DNA from: Chromera velia
Lineage: Eukaryota; Sar; Chromeraceae
Assembly (NCBI GenBank): GCA_018398765.1
Contig: JAHBMJ010000171.1
Coordinates: 5,432-54,596 of the forward strand
DNA length: 49,165 nt
Direction of reading: 5' to 3'
This document shows positions 33,901-42,479 of this stretch, in pieces. Both the position numbers and the translations under genes were made by a program. The notes below the pieces were generated by a model. It made no database searches. It was not told the DNA's origin and worked only from the letters and a program-made list of their open reading frames with translations. The first letter of the stretch is position 1. Each line of letters starts with the position of its first letter.

Positions 33901-34872
33901 GTCTAGGGAGCTCAGTCTTCCTTTTGGATGCATCTCCCCATCCACGGAAAGTCCTATGATTCCTCTCCGTCCCAGTCCCTGCTCCTAACCCTCCGTTTGG
34001 CTCTTCTTTCTCTACGACAGACGGAACGGAGCCTGAGAGAAAGACTCTTCTCTTTTTTCGTTCAACTCACGTCGGACGCGCACCCTGGAGGAGATCCAGG
34101 CCCTCCTTCTGAATCTCTGGGGCTTCCTTCAGGAGATCCTGCACGAGGGAGGGCAGATGCGTAAGAGAGGAAAGTTGAAGGTCAGCTGAAGCGCAGCGAA
34201 GAATGAATCATGGGAGGGAAAGAGAGAATGGCACATAAACACTCACACCCACACACGAGCACCGGGAAAGAGCATCACGACGTTCGGCTCTCACCTGAAC
34301 GAGAATTTGTTTTTGGCTCAGAGAGGTGTCCAAGCTGATCAGCTGCTCCAGTTTGTCCTGCAGAGTTCAGATAGGCAGGCAAAGAAAAACTCAAATGTGA
34401 CTGAAAATAAAAACGAGAGCTTGGATTATGAGAGACCATAACTTGGATGTGTCGTAAGGAACCTGAAGTTCGAAAGGTCGGCAAAGGCTTGAACGCATGT
34501 GAGTGCTCAAGTTCGACTATCTCCTTCTTTCTTTCCTTCTCATTGTGTCTTGAGTCCCGAGAGAAACTCGAGAGACCTACCTCCCATGCCATGACTTTGT
34601 CTTTCGTCGCGCGCTCTTCCGTCTCCTTTCGAGCAGCACCCATCCGAGTCCCCCGACCAGAAAGGCTTATTGACACGTCCTGAGGAAGAAGAAAGCCTGC
34701 AGACAGAGGGGTAGCAATTCACGATGCATCGACTCAGAGTCCCGCAGAAATTCTTGAGCGAAGATTGAAGAAACCTTCCAAAATAGAGGCAAGACTGACC
34801 CTGTTGCCTCCTCCAGGTGGGCAAGCCATCGATGAGACCCACAGCGCACAGCAAGATTGAGACAGTGCGCAT
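30966..34872 (-). CDS. SOUL haem-binding family protein with N-terminal signal peptide
   Basis: Eight exons: 34872-34800, 34696-34581, 34357-34295, 34138-34071, 33747-33672, 33068-32836, 32345-31958, 31466-30966. All junctions are GT-AG with matching phases (1, 0, 0, 2, 0, 2, 0), and the total is exactly 506 codons with the stop. The start MRTVSILLCAVGLIDG looks like a signal peptide, so entry to the secretory route is likely; a plastid leader is possible but unproven. Residues about 25-200 are charged and helical. The SOUL domain follows: TPDYR, YGVQIREYSPFVVASV, FNRLAAYLFGKN, MEMTTPVITAM, FVLPGEFD, ILAVKEFSGFA and LTLPWRRKNEVAV are family signatures in the usual order. SOUL proteins bind haem or other tetrapyrroles. 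A long acidic Glu/Ser tail of about 100 residues ends the protein. It is divergent from the gene at 35627. Confidence 0.9.
31711..31732. other. C homopolymer with an ambiguous base
   Basis: A run of about 20 Cs with the only N of the window at 31725, inside the intron between SOUL exons 32345-31958 and 31466-30966. It marks uncertain assembly but does not affect coding. Confidence 0.95.
33633..33688 (-). repeat. 28-bp tandem duplication covering a splice donor
   Basis: Two adjacent identical 28-bp units, 33633-33660 and 33661-33688. Each holds, on the minus strand, the exon end AATCCCCAAG followed by a GTCGGT donor. The copy at 33672 keeps the SOUL frame; use of the copy at 33644 would add 28 bases and shift it. 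Confidence 0.9.
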
Positions 34873-35626
34873 ACTTAAGACTTTTAAATCACTCAGAATT
34901 CACTTGATCAGCTGCACTCTTGTTCCCGAGCTGTTCTGAGGCTGGAGCGTGGATCCTGCTTAAATCTTCAAGTTACCAACGAGATTTGACCTCTTTGGGA
35001 TACCAGGACTGATTAACATCAAAAGTCTGTTCCATACGGAAAAGACCTGGGTGGATCTTAAGGATGACTCACTCCAGTATAGGTGAATACTGATGGTCTT
35101 GCAAACTGCCTTTCAAGACTATACGTGGAGACTGCATGCATAAAGCTCGATCAACGATCGAAGATCGATTCGATCGACTGCAGGCATGGGCCGCGGCGGC
35201 GCCGCTCGAATTTCGTCCTGCTGCGCTCCGTGCGGCGGCGCTCCGCTCAGCACGTGGCGGTCCCGGCCGCTTATTCTGGCACGCAAAAGCCGAGCGCGCG
35301 AGTGCTGAATCACTGCTGATCCCGGCCATGCAGTTGCGCGCAGTCATGCAGCCGGCCTGCATGGCCGGGTCGCTGCGCGTCCAGATGAGCAAACGAACTC
35401 TTCAAAAAAGTGATTCGGAAAGACCTCAGGAATGACGAGGCTTCGATCGCCTCATGGGCATCGAGCTGCAGCCACATGAAGACTGTCACTTCATTTCAAC
35501 TAAGCTTTGGCAATTCACCCTCTACTGGATAGAACATCTTCAGATACTGTTTGCTTCTTCTGCCGTCTCTCAAGCTCTTGACTTCTGAGCCCGTCTCTTC
35601 TCTTCTTTCAGCTGAATCGAATCAAA
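34873..35626. promoter_or_regulatory. Divergent intergenic spacer between SOUL and secreted-protein genes
   Basis: 754 bases between two outward-reading start codons, so it should contain both promoters. A GC-rich island with CG-rich palindromic words (CGATCG, GCCGCGGCGGCGCCG) lies at about 35150-35380. A pyrimidine-rich leader precedes the ATG at 35627. No TATA box is clear on either side. Confidence 0.45.
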
Positions 35627-36495
35627 ATGATGAAGTCCATCTGTTCGGTTGCTATCTCATTAGTCTTGGCCTGCAATGCTCAAGATGCTCAGGGGTCAAC
35701 TGTGCCAAGTATTCCTCCGTCCGACAGTCGACCTGCTGAAACGTTGAATGAACTGGAAAGCAGTGACACCAGACTGAATTTCACTTCTCTCGCTCATTTC
35801 TGAGTGGCTCCTCCAATCAGACTTCATCCTCTGTCCCTCCTTCCCCTGTCGCTGTGCAGCCTGCTACAGCCCCCATCACCCCTCCAGAGGAGGTCGGGGT
35901 GGTGACTCCAGAGGAAGAGACGGTGGAGGAGTTGGATAAGCAGAACTACGGGTACGTGAATGGCCCCTGGTTTGACCAGCGTCGGCAGAACTACTTCAAC
36001 GGAGGGTACACCCAGAACTTCAACCAGTGGAACGGCAACAACTTCGGTCACATCGGCACCGTGTTTGGAGGGGGGTACCGGGGACGCCGTCTTCAAGGAG
36101 AAGTCGAGGAGGAGCAGGTCGGCCACTCAACATTCTGGATGGACTTCCCTCCCTTTCCTTTCCACTCAGACAGACTCCCCCCTCTCTTTCTTTCTCTTCG
36201 CTTCGCTTTCCTAACGATACACTCCACCGTGTCAGTCTCCATGTCCTTTGAATCTGGCTGTCCCTCCATTTCCACCACAGCCCCTTCTCCCCTCTCTCTC
36301 GAGCTAACCTCAGTGTTCGCAGTAGTGACTGTACGTCTTGTTTTCTTTCTCCTTCGTTTCCCTCGTATCCACTTATTTGTACAAACCTTCCCCTTTCTCC
36401 CTCTCCCCCTCCAGATAGTCCTTCTCAGACAGTGCCTTTGTCTCTGCAGATCTGCTGAGGGCGCATGTTGCAAGCCGGTGCATGCAGTCACTTGA
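35627..36495 (+). CDS. Small predicted secreted Asn/Gly/Tyr-rich protein
   Basis: Exon 1 is 35627-35694 and exon 2 is 35805-36117. They are joined by a 110-base GT-AG intron in matching phase, with a strong pyrimidine tract. The start MMKSICSVAISLVLAC is a typical signal peptide. After the junction the protein is Ser/Pro/Thr-rich, then acidic (VTPEEETVEELD), then rich in Asn, Tyr and Gly (NYFNGGYTQNFNQWNGNNFG) before a basic RGRRLQGE segment. The last exon is uncertain: an acceptor at 36415 gives 26 further codons with several cysteines, ending at 36495, while an acceptor near 36322 would give an immediate TAG. About 153 residues in the longer form. Family not recognised. Confidence 0.6.
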
Positions 36496-36857
36496 TCTTA
36501 CCACAGAAACTCTTGCAGAAAGATCTTGTGACTCGATCCACTCTCTGCTTGTTCTAGTGCTTAATTGTTCGAATCATTGGTTCGTCTGAATCGTCTCCTA
36601 ACTCTGTATGCTCGGTGTAGTGCTCGGTCTGAGGCTTTCTCTTAGGTTTTTAAAAATTGAAACATTGCATGGTCGTGATACTAATTAAAATATAGAAATG
36701 TATCATACTTTCAACGCTCATTCATATCCGGCCTAGCTCAGACTATAAATTAAAAGACCGTATTACTAAATTATCTTCAAGGGGTGTTCTACTAGTAGAC
36801 TCTAGAGCTAGCTCTAGAACATGTTTTGATCGACTCTTTTAACTTTTGAGTATATAT
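36496..36857. other. AT-rich intergenic region
   Basis: No gene or motif is seen between the end of the secreted-protein gene and the 64-bp repeat next to Copia element 2. Confidence 0.5.
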
Positions 36858-36921
36858 ATGAACATGGGCTGCTGGGAGCACGGCTCCACTCTAGCAAAGC
36901 CAACTTCATTCATTCATTCAT
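36858..36921 (-). repeat. 64-bp repeat, inverted copy of 473-536
   Basis: Exact reverse complement of 473-536. Its last two bases overlap the left ATATA target duplication of Copia element 2, so the element appears to have inserted at the edge of this repeat. Confidence 0.85.
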
Positions 36922-36924
36922 ATA

Positions 36925-37152
36925 TATAAGGAATTCATGTGTCAGAACAGAGTTCGGGGAGGAGAGGATGAGCGAATGCGCCTCACCTTAAATAAGTCAA
37001 TGTGGATCGATCAGTTTCTCCTATACGGTGCATGCACAGTTTGTAGTGTTGCAGATTTGCATAGCTTATAGCGCGCTGAGCCTAGGCTGAAGTCCTTGGG
37101 ACCACGGCTATAAAAGGCCGGCGTCAATCGACCCCAGACGCAATCTCCAACA
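36925..37152 (-). repeat. 3' LTR of Copia element 2
   Basis: Matches 40683-40914 nearly base for base with scattered substitutions and a short indel. On the minus strand it starts TGTTGGAGATTG, where the other copy has TATTGGAGATTG. It contains a TTTTATAGCC word that could serve as a TATA element. Confidence 0.88.
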
Positions 37153-37348
37153 ATCACCCCCTGACTCGAACATTCACAGGAGAGTCACCTCTTTTCTTAG
37201 CTTTCAATCGACATGTCTTTGCGAAATTCACCATTCCTCTCTTCACATGCCCTTCCTTCTTCACTTCAACCTGAGACGCTTGACTCCCTCTCTCCTTTTC
37301 CAACTTGTACTTTGTGTATCTGTCTGCCCGCTGCCGATCAGTAGAAAC

Positions 37349-37861
37349 CTAAAGCACCCGCGCCTTCAACGCTCTCAGCTCCTGCTGCACATATTTCAAC
37401 AATCTATCCATCCGAGGCTCTCGCTTCGAATATCCACTCTCCAATTGCTCCATGAGAGGAGCGCTGTCTGTATAAATCTCCACCTCCAGCGGCTTCATCC
37501 ACAATGCCTCTGCAAGACGCTTCCATTGAAAAGATTGTTTCACACCATCTATAAGCGCACAAAGCTCTGCAGAAGTCGAAGAAATCAGCTTCCTTTTGAT
37601 TCGTTTGCTCTTCTATGCCACCAGATTCATTCTTCTCATTCCCTCAATCTTTTCCTTCTTGTCAACCAAGTAAGCCTCAAAGCTCCCTCTTCCTTCACAA
37701 CGGGAAAGAGATTCTGAATACGCAGCATCCAGAAATAAAGCAAGCTTTGGATCAATCACGCCCTCAAAGCGTAAACTGTTGTTCTTTTCACAAGCTCTGA
37801 TGAAGGTAAGCAAAGCAGCAACAAGCTTTGAACCAGTCAGGCGGGAACTGTAATGAGACAA
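37349..37861 (-). pseudogene. Copia element 2 RNase H region
   Basis: Two open pieces on the minus strand. 37861-37613 contains LALFLDAAYSESLS, the counterpart of the F-x-D-A-D-W start of Copia RNase H. 37543-37349 contains EIYTDSAPLMEQLESG, the counterpart of the DN-x-x-A block, ending in YVQQELRALKARVL. The sequence between reads SSTSAELCALIDG, matching the usual SSTEAEY motif, but is cut by a stop. It would remove RNA from the RNA-DNA hybrid during element replication. Confidence 0.65.
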
Positions 37862-37903
37862 CTCACTGAAAACGAAAGTAAGATCGGTAGACGTCTGACA
37901 TAC

Positions 37904-38790
37904 CTAACCAAGCACACCCATCATTTTCATCATCACTGCAACCAGGTCTTCTTCTTTCTCTTCTTCCTTCTCTTCATTCAGCATCTCAGGGGAAAGAGAC
38001 TTGCGAGGCAAATCATCTGTCTGAACAGGAATGGACTTCAAGTATGCCTCCTGGCTGATCTCAAACCCGCTTTCATTCTTTCTCACCTCCAAACCCGTGT
38101 AGCCCATTTCATCCCCCGCAGAGAGAATTTCTGGCTCATCCATCTTTAAACGCTGTCTTAAAGGTTCAAAGTCACGAGCAGGGTCAGCAAAGAAAATGAG
38201 CAAATCATCAACGTGTACAGCCATCACTGCTTTCACCTTCTTCTCTTCATCCTTCAACACAAAGATGCTCTGAACGATTTCCTCCCATCCTTTTTCTGCT
38301 GCAATCCGTTTGAAATGCTTTCCATACAGACGAGGGGCATCTTTCAATCCATATATGGCTCTCTCTAGCTGACCGATAACTCCAGGTGTGAATCCTTCCG
38401 GGGAACCCGTCGGGACGCGTCCTGGCAGCTGCACAAATACCTCATCATAAATAGATGCAGTCAGGAACGCAGTGTGCATATCTGACTTACCAATCGTCCA
38501 CCCCTGACTGGATGCAAACGTAAAGCAAACCAAAAGAGCCCACCAAGCAGCTGTCCCACTGTACGTCTCAACGTTCTTTCGGTCATCTTAAAATCCTTTG
38601 CACACAAGACGGGCTTTTGGCTTTCTCTCTTTCCCTTTCATCTTCCATATCAGCACCCATCTGGTTTTCATTGCTCTTCTCTTCTATGGTATTCATACTC
38701 CGTTTATTTTCAACACTTTATTCTCCTCAAAGCTTTTTAATTCCCCTCACATCGCTTCATCAAAGAGGCCTTTCTCTATCTCCTCTTCTT
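37904..38790 (-). pseudogene. Copia element 2 reverse transcriptase (RVT_2)
   Basis: The 38533-37904 frame carries WTIGKSDMHTAFLTA, the QLERAIYGLKDAPRLYGKHF block and the catalytic VHVDDLL. The N-terminal part upstream, near 38790-38540, reads EIEKGLFDEAM, GELKSFEENKVLKI, TRWVLIWKMKG and KARLVCKGF, but is broken by TGA, TGA, TAG and TAA. The domain is therefore recognisable over its full length but not functional as one frame. The C-terminal end is a Glu/Lys and Met repeat-like stretch. Confidence 0.75.
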
Positions 38791-38901
38791 TTACATCAAT
38801 GTGCCCCTTCCTTGGGTTCACATGCTTCATCATCTGGTCGACCACTTTCTTATCTACCACAAGTCTCTGTAGCGCCTTCCTGAATCCATTTCCTTCTCTC
38901 C

Positions 38902-39568
38902 TCACTTTTTTCCTTTCACCCTCCTTACTATCATCCTGTGCTCACTGCACCCTCTTCCCTTTCTGTGCTCCCTGCACTTTCTTATCATCCTGTGCTTCCT
39001 GTACTCCCTCCGTTTTTCTGCTGCCTTGCTGCTCTCCTTCACGTGCAAGAAAGCTAGCCAAGGCTGCGGCCCCCCCAGACTCCCCAAGCAAGTTGAGGCC
39101 AAACAACGAATCGTCATCTGGAATATCTGGCGGGACGACTTCTCCTTCTCCCTCTTTCTCTGCTGGCTGCGCTGCCTGAACAGGTTCACGACCCTGTCCT
39201 GACTGCTTTTCCTTTTCCTCTCCACCCCCCACCCCCTGCTGCTGACTTCGCAACTCCAGGTGGCCTGCCTGAAGTTGAGAGCCTGCTGCAAATGGAGGAG
39301 GGAAAGGGACAGGTGCAGAAACAGAAGACACAGACTCTCCCACAATACGATCCAGCTGCCTGACGGCCGCTGACAGAACAGTTCTTCTCGAAGTGGCTCG
39401 TGTCTTGGCACCACCAGCACCTCTTCGGTCCCCACGGCTGCTGCTGCTGTTGAGGGGGAGACTGCTGGGAGGAGCGCTGACCGTTCTGTCTGTTCTCCTG
39501 ATTTCTGAATCCACCAGATCCCCGACCCCGTCTCTGCTGGCCTCTGAAGGCTTTCTCTCTGCCCCCAC
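38902..39568 (-). other. Low-complexity linker replacing protease and integrase
   Basis: Overlapping minus-strand frames encode Arg/Ser/Gln/Glu-rich sequence, including VVPPDIPDDDSLFGLNLLGE. Neither a DTGA protease site nor an HHCC/DDE integrase pattern is visible. In Copia elements more than a kilobase of protease and integrase should lie here. Confidence 0.55.
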
Positions 39569-40640
39569 TCTGCCTTTGTCTCGCCTTGATCTCTACATCT
39601 CGATCAAAGGACGTAAACCACTCGAGCTCCTTCTTCAGAGTGGCATAGTCAATCTGTCTGAGATCCAGCTGCCCCCCCAATCCAGGAAGTTTCGATCTGA
39701 GGGAGTTGACGAGCTTCATACGCTGGTCGTCCGTGAGGGCGTTGACGATCATGATAACCTTGGCGGGATCTGCGATCTCCCACTCCGCGTCGTCGGAATC
39801 GAGGAGGAGATTCTCGAGTCTCTGGTCGATCTTCGCGAACGATAGCACCACACCGCTTGGGATAACGACACGACCGTTCCGATCATGGTGGTCGAGGAGC
39901 CATGGGAAGACCTGCACACGCTCTTGCACAGCTAGCTGCATCGCCAGCAGGGTTGAGGAATACTCTTGCTTCATCTTCTCTACAATATCCTCAGGGTTCA
40001 CCCGCTTCCATCTCCATCTCCTCATATCTCTCCTGAAGGCCTGAGCATCACTTCCTGCCTTGTTCAGCACGACGATGATGTTGGATCTCTACTCCTCTGT
40101 CGACTGGAAGTGCTTTCTCTGTAGGTGCATATTGGAGAACTCCCCCCACTGCGACGCAAAGTCAACAATCTCCTTCTTTCCAGCGAATTTCAGGCAGGTG
40201 GTCAGGTCCACTTTCTTCGACTGCTTCGATGATCTCTTCTTTCTGTATGTGGAACCCACTCTCTGAGCTGCAGAGTGGCGAGAAGACGCATCGGAAGATC
40301 CACTCACATCAGACGAGTTGGAGTGGGAGGGAGACGGGTCCTTGTCCGAGAAGAAAGCCACGGCGTCGAAGGGCTTTCGGACTTTCTAAGCCTGAACGGC
40401 TCCAGGTGCAAACAGAGAAACAGAGGAAATTCTTTCTTTCTTCTCCACCACTGCGGCACTGATTCGACTAGGTGGAATCCATCTGTCTAACGAGTCTTCT
40501 ACTCTCTCCTCCCGCTGGCCTGGAGGCGCAGCATCTCTTCGATCGAACTCTGCACTGAGTCTGGATACTTCAGCGCTGATCGGTTCAAGGGCATCATTGA
40601 GTAAGCCCCTGAAAAAGCTTTTCATGTCTTCAAAGTTCAT
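39186..40640 (-). pseudogene. gag: Copia element 2 Gag with two in-frame TAG codons
   Basis: One continuous minus-strand frame from an ATG at 40640, interrupted only by TAG at 40386-40388 and TAG at 40089-40091. The middle reads like a Copia Gag capsid (SSTLLAMQLAVQERVQ, IVNALTDDQRMKLVNSL). It is followed by an Arg/Gly/Gln-rich stretch and a zinc knuckle CWWCQDTSHFEKNC (C-x2-C-x4-H-x4-C). After the knuckle the frame degrades into low-complexity sequence. Confidence 0.75.
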
Positions 40641-40682
40641 CTTGACAACAAAGTGGCAATAAATCAGTCTGACACACTGATC

Positions 40683-40914
40683 TATAAGGAATTCATGTGT
40701 CAGAACAGAGTTCAGGGAGGAGAGGATGAGCGAATGCGCCTTTCCTTGAATAAGTCAATGTGGATCGATCAGTTTCTCCTACACGATGCATACACAGTTT
40801 GTAGTGTTGCAGATTTGCATGCATGGCTTGTAGCGTGCTGAGCCCAGGCCGAAGTCCCTGGGACCGTGGCTGTGAAAGGCCGGCGTTAATCGACCCCAGA
40901 CGCAATCTCCAATA
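40683..40914 (-). repeat. 5' LTR of Copia element 2
   Basis: Direct repeat of 36925-37152. Gag starts 43 bases beyond its inner edge, an unusually short leader. Confidence 0.88.
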
Positions 40915-40919
40915 ATATA

Positions 40920-41640
40920 TTTTTGGTTTAATCATCAGATAATTATAAGATATTTATTAATTTACACTAAATTAAGCTATAAGCTCTGCATGCACTTTTA
41001 AAAAAAAGAAAAAAAAAAATGTTACTGATAGTTTTTTTTAGATATCATGATCGGTACAACAACACTTGTTTTTTGTACAACACATGGGGTCTAGATACGG
41101 AAGGGGGGGTGGCGTAGTATGTAGAGACCTGCCTAGGGGCTACGCCTTAAGGGCGTTGTATATAAAGGTATTTTGCCCTAGAGGCAATGCCCCTAGGGTG
41201 TTGTGTTGAATGTATAAGGTCTTAGACAGGCTACACCCCTTCATTGACAAAAAATTGAGCTAAACTCACGAATAATCATATTGTGCTAGTCAGATCTAGC
41301 CAAATCTAGCCAATTTACATCAGCCTATGCCCTTTAATATATCATGCAAAATCTAGTTGACGTAGTACTAGTCATTATAGATCAAAATCAAACATGATTC
41401 ATTCATTCTTGTTTATTGTGGAAGAAGGTCTTTGTCAGCATACATATCTGAATAAAAGGGCTTTTGAACGCTCGTCTATCGCCTTGCATGGAAAGCGCTC
41501 TTCCAACGCCTCCCTACGACCTTCTACGCCCCTGTAGGGGCGTTGTATATAGCCGTCAGCCAAAGGCCGACGCCTCCCCCCCGAGGCGCTATATACGTAC
41601 ATACAAAGCCGACAACGCCCCTTTATAGGGTGTTGTGATA
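40920..41640. repeat. AT-rich region with structured GGGCGTTGTATATA repeats
   Basis: GGGCGTTGTATATA occurs at about 41152 and 41535, with inverted ACAACGCCCC near 41610 and a perfect GCCCCTGTAGGGGC hairpin at about 41528. Shorter variants (TGCCCCTAGGGTGTTGT) lie near 41190. It looks like remnants of a hairpin-forming repeat. No gene is supported. Confidence 0.45.
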
Positions 41641-41667
41641 GCAATTCTAGACCCTTATTATAACACT

Positions 41668-42050
41668 ACACTGCAACTATAGTGTATCACAATGAGAATT
41701 TCTAGAACCTTTTGTGTCACAATGATTTATGAGTCAAATTGTGACACAATAATTATGATTTTAAGATTTTTTGACTGATTCAATAAAATCACACTCTTGT
41801 GTGAAAAAAATAGTTGTAGATTGTGTGTTTATGGTGTTTGGCGCGGGTTGACACGCGTCGTAGGGTATGTGTTTACACTGGAACTATAGTGTATCACAAT
41901 GAGAATTTCTAAAACCTTTTATGTCACAATGATTTGTGAAACAATAATTGTGATTTGAGAACTTTTGACTGATTCAATTAAATCACACTTATGTATGATA
42001 AAATTAGTTGTAGATCGCGGCTTGACACGCGTCAAGGGGCGGTGTCATAG
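41668..42050. repeat. Two-copy direct duplication, about 200-bp unit
   Basis: Copies at about 41668-41866 and 41874-42045 share ACACTG-AACTATAGTGTATCACAATG (split for length), then ATGTCACAATGATTT or TGTGTCACAATGATTT, TTTTGACTGATTCAA, AAATCACACT, AGTTGTAGAT, and at the end GGTTGACACGCGTC or GCTTGACACGCGTC. The second copy has small deletions. ACTATAGTGTATCACAAT contains a palindromic ACTATAGT. Confidence 0.75.
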
Positions 42051-42130
42051 CCGCTGTACGGACAGTATGGGATAGAAGTGAGGGAAAGAGAGGGACATCT
42101 GATCAGTACAGTAACAATATCCTTAAAAGA

Positions 42131-42274
42131 ATGATGTCCAGTAGAGGGGCTAGCAGCATATCAGCCTCTTCTAGAGGACGCTCGGGCCGCAGCGGGGGGC
42201 TTTTAGGAGCATTGGGTGCACAGCAAAAAAGAAAGCACGAAAACAACACAGAGGAAGGAGATGATTCTGATTGA
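42131..42274 (+). CDS. Small 47-residue ORF, hypothetical
   Basis: ATG ATG start at 42131 and TGA at 42272-42274. The product is Ser/Arg/Gly-rich (SSRGASSISASSRGRSGRS), then has a basic QQKRKHE cluster and an acidic end (EEGDDSD), the sort of composition seen at disordered nuclear-protein termini. The sequence is compositionally unlike its AT-rich surroundings. It could be the first exon of a larger or lost mobile-element gene that used the upstream duplicated block as promoter. No partner exon was found. Confidence 0.3.
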   Translation: MMSSRGASSISASSRGRSGRSGGLLGALGAQQKRKHENNTEEGDDSD

Positions 42275-42289
42275 ATGAATGAATAAATT

Positions 42290-42465
42290 ATAAATGACCA
42301 AGGCAGTGAATGAGTGAGGGAGGGAGTAAGTAAGTGAGGTGAGGGAGGTGAGCGGAGGTGAGTGGGGTGGGTGGGTGAGTGAGGTAAGTGAGTAAGTAAG
42401 TGAGCAAATAAGTAGGTAAGGTGAGTGAAGGAAGTGAGTGAATGAATGAGTAAATAAGGTGAGTC
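42290..42465. repeat. Imperfect GTGA/GTAA tetranucleotide repeat
   Basis: GTGAGTGAGG-type units with GTAA and GGTGG variants across about 170 bases. Confidence 0.85.
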
Positions 42466-42479
42466 TGACCTTCAACGAC

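Larger units (their letters stand above)
36925..40914 (-). mobile_element. Copia-type LTR retrotransposon 2, internally deleted
   Basis: About 4.0 kb in minus orientation. The 5' LTR is 40683-40914 and the 3' LTR 36925-37152. Both sides are flanked by ATATA (36920-36924 and 40915-40919), a proper 5-bp target duplication. Gag with a zinc knuckle, RVT_2 reverse transcriptase and RNase H are recognisable. No protease or integrase core is found between Gag and polymerase, only about 600 bases of low-complexity linker. A CAGGGGGTGA purine tract precedes the 3' LTR, which starts TGTTGGAG. Confidence 0.88.

Noticed and set aside
42290-42465. CRISPR-like array
   Set aside because: The GTGA units have no spacer/repeat structure and the DNA is eukaryotic. 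It is a microsatellite.
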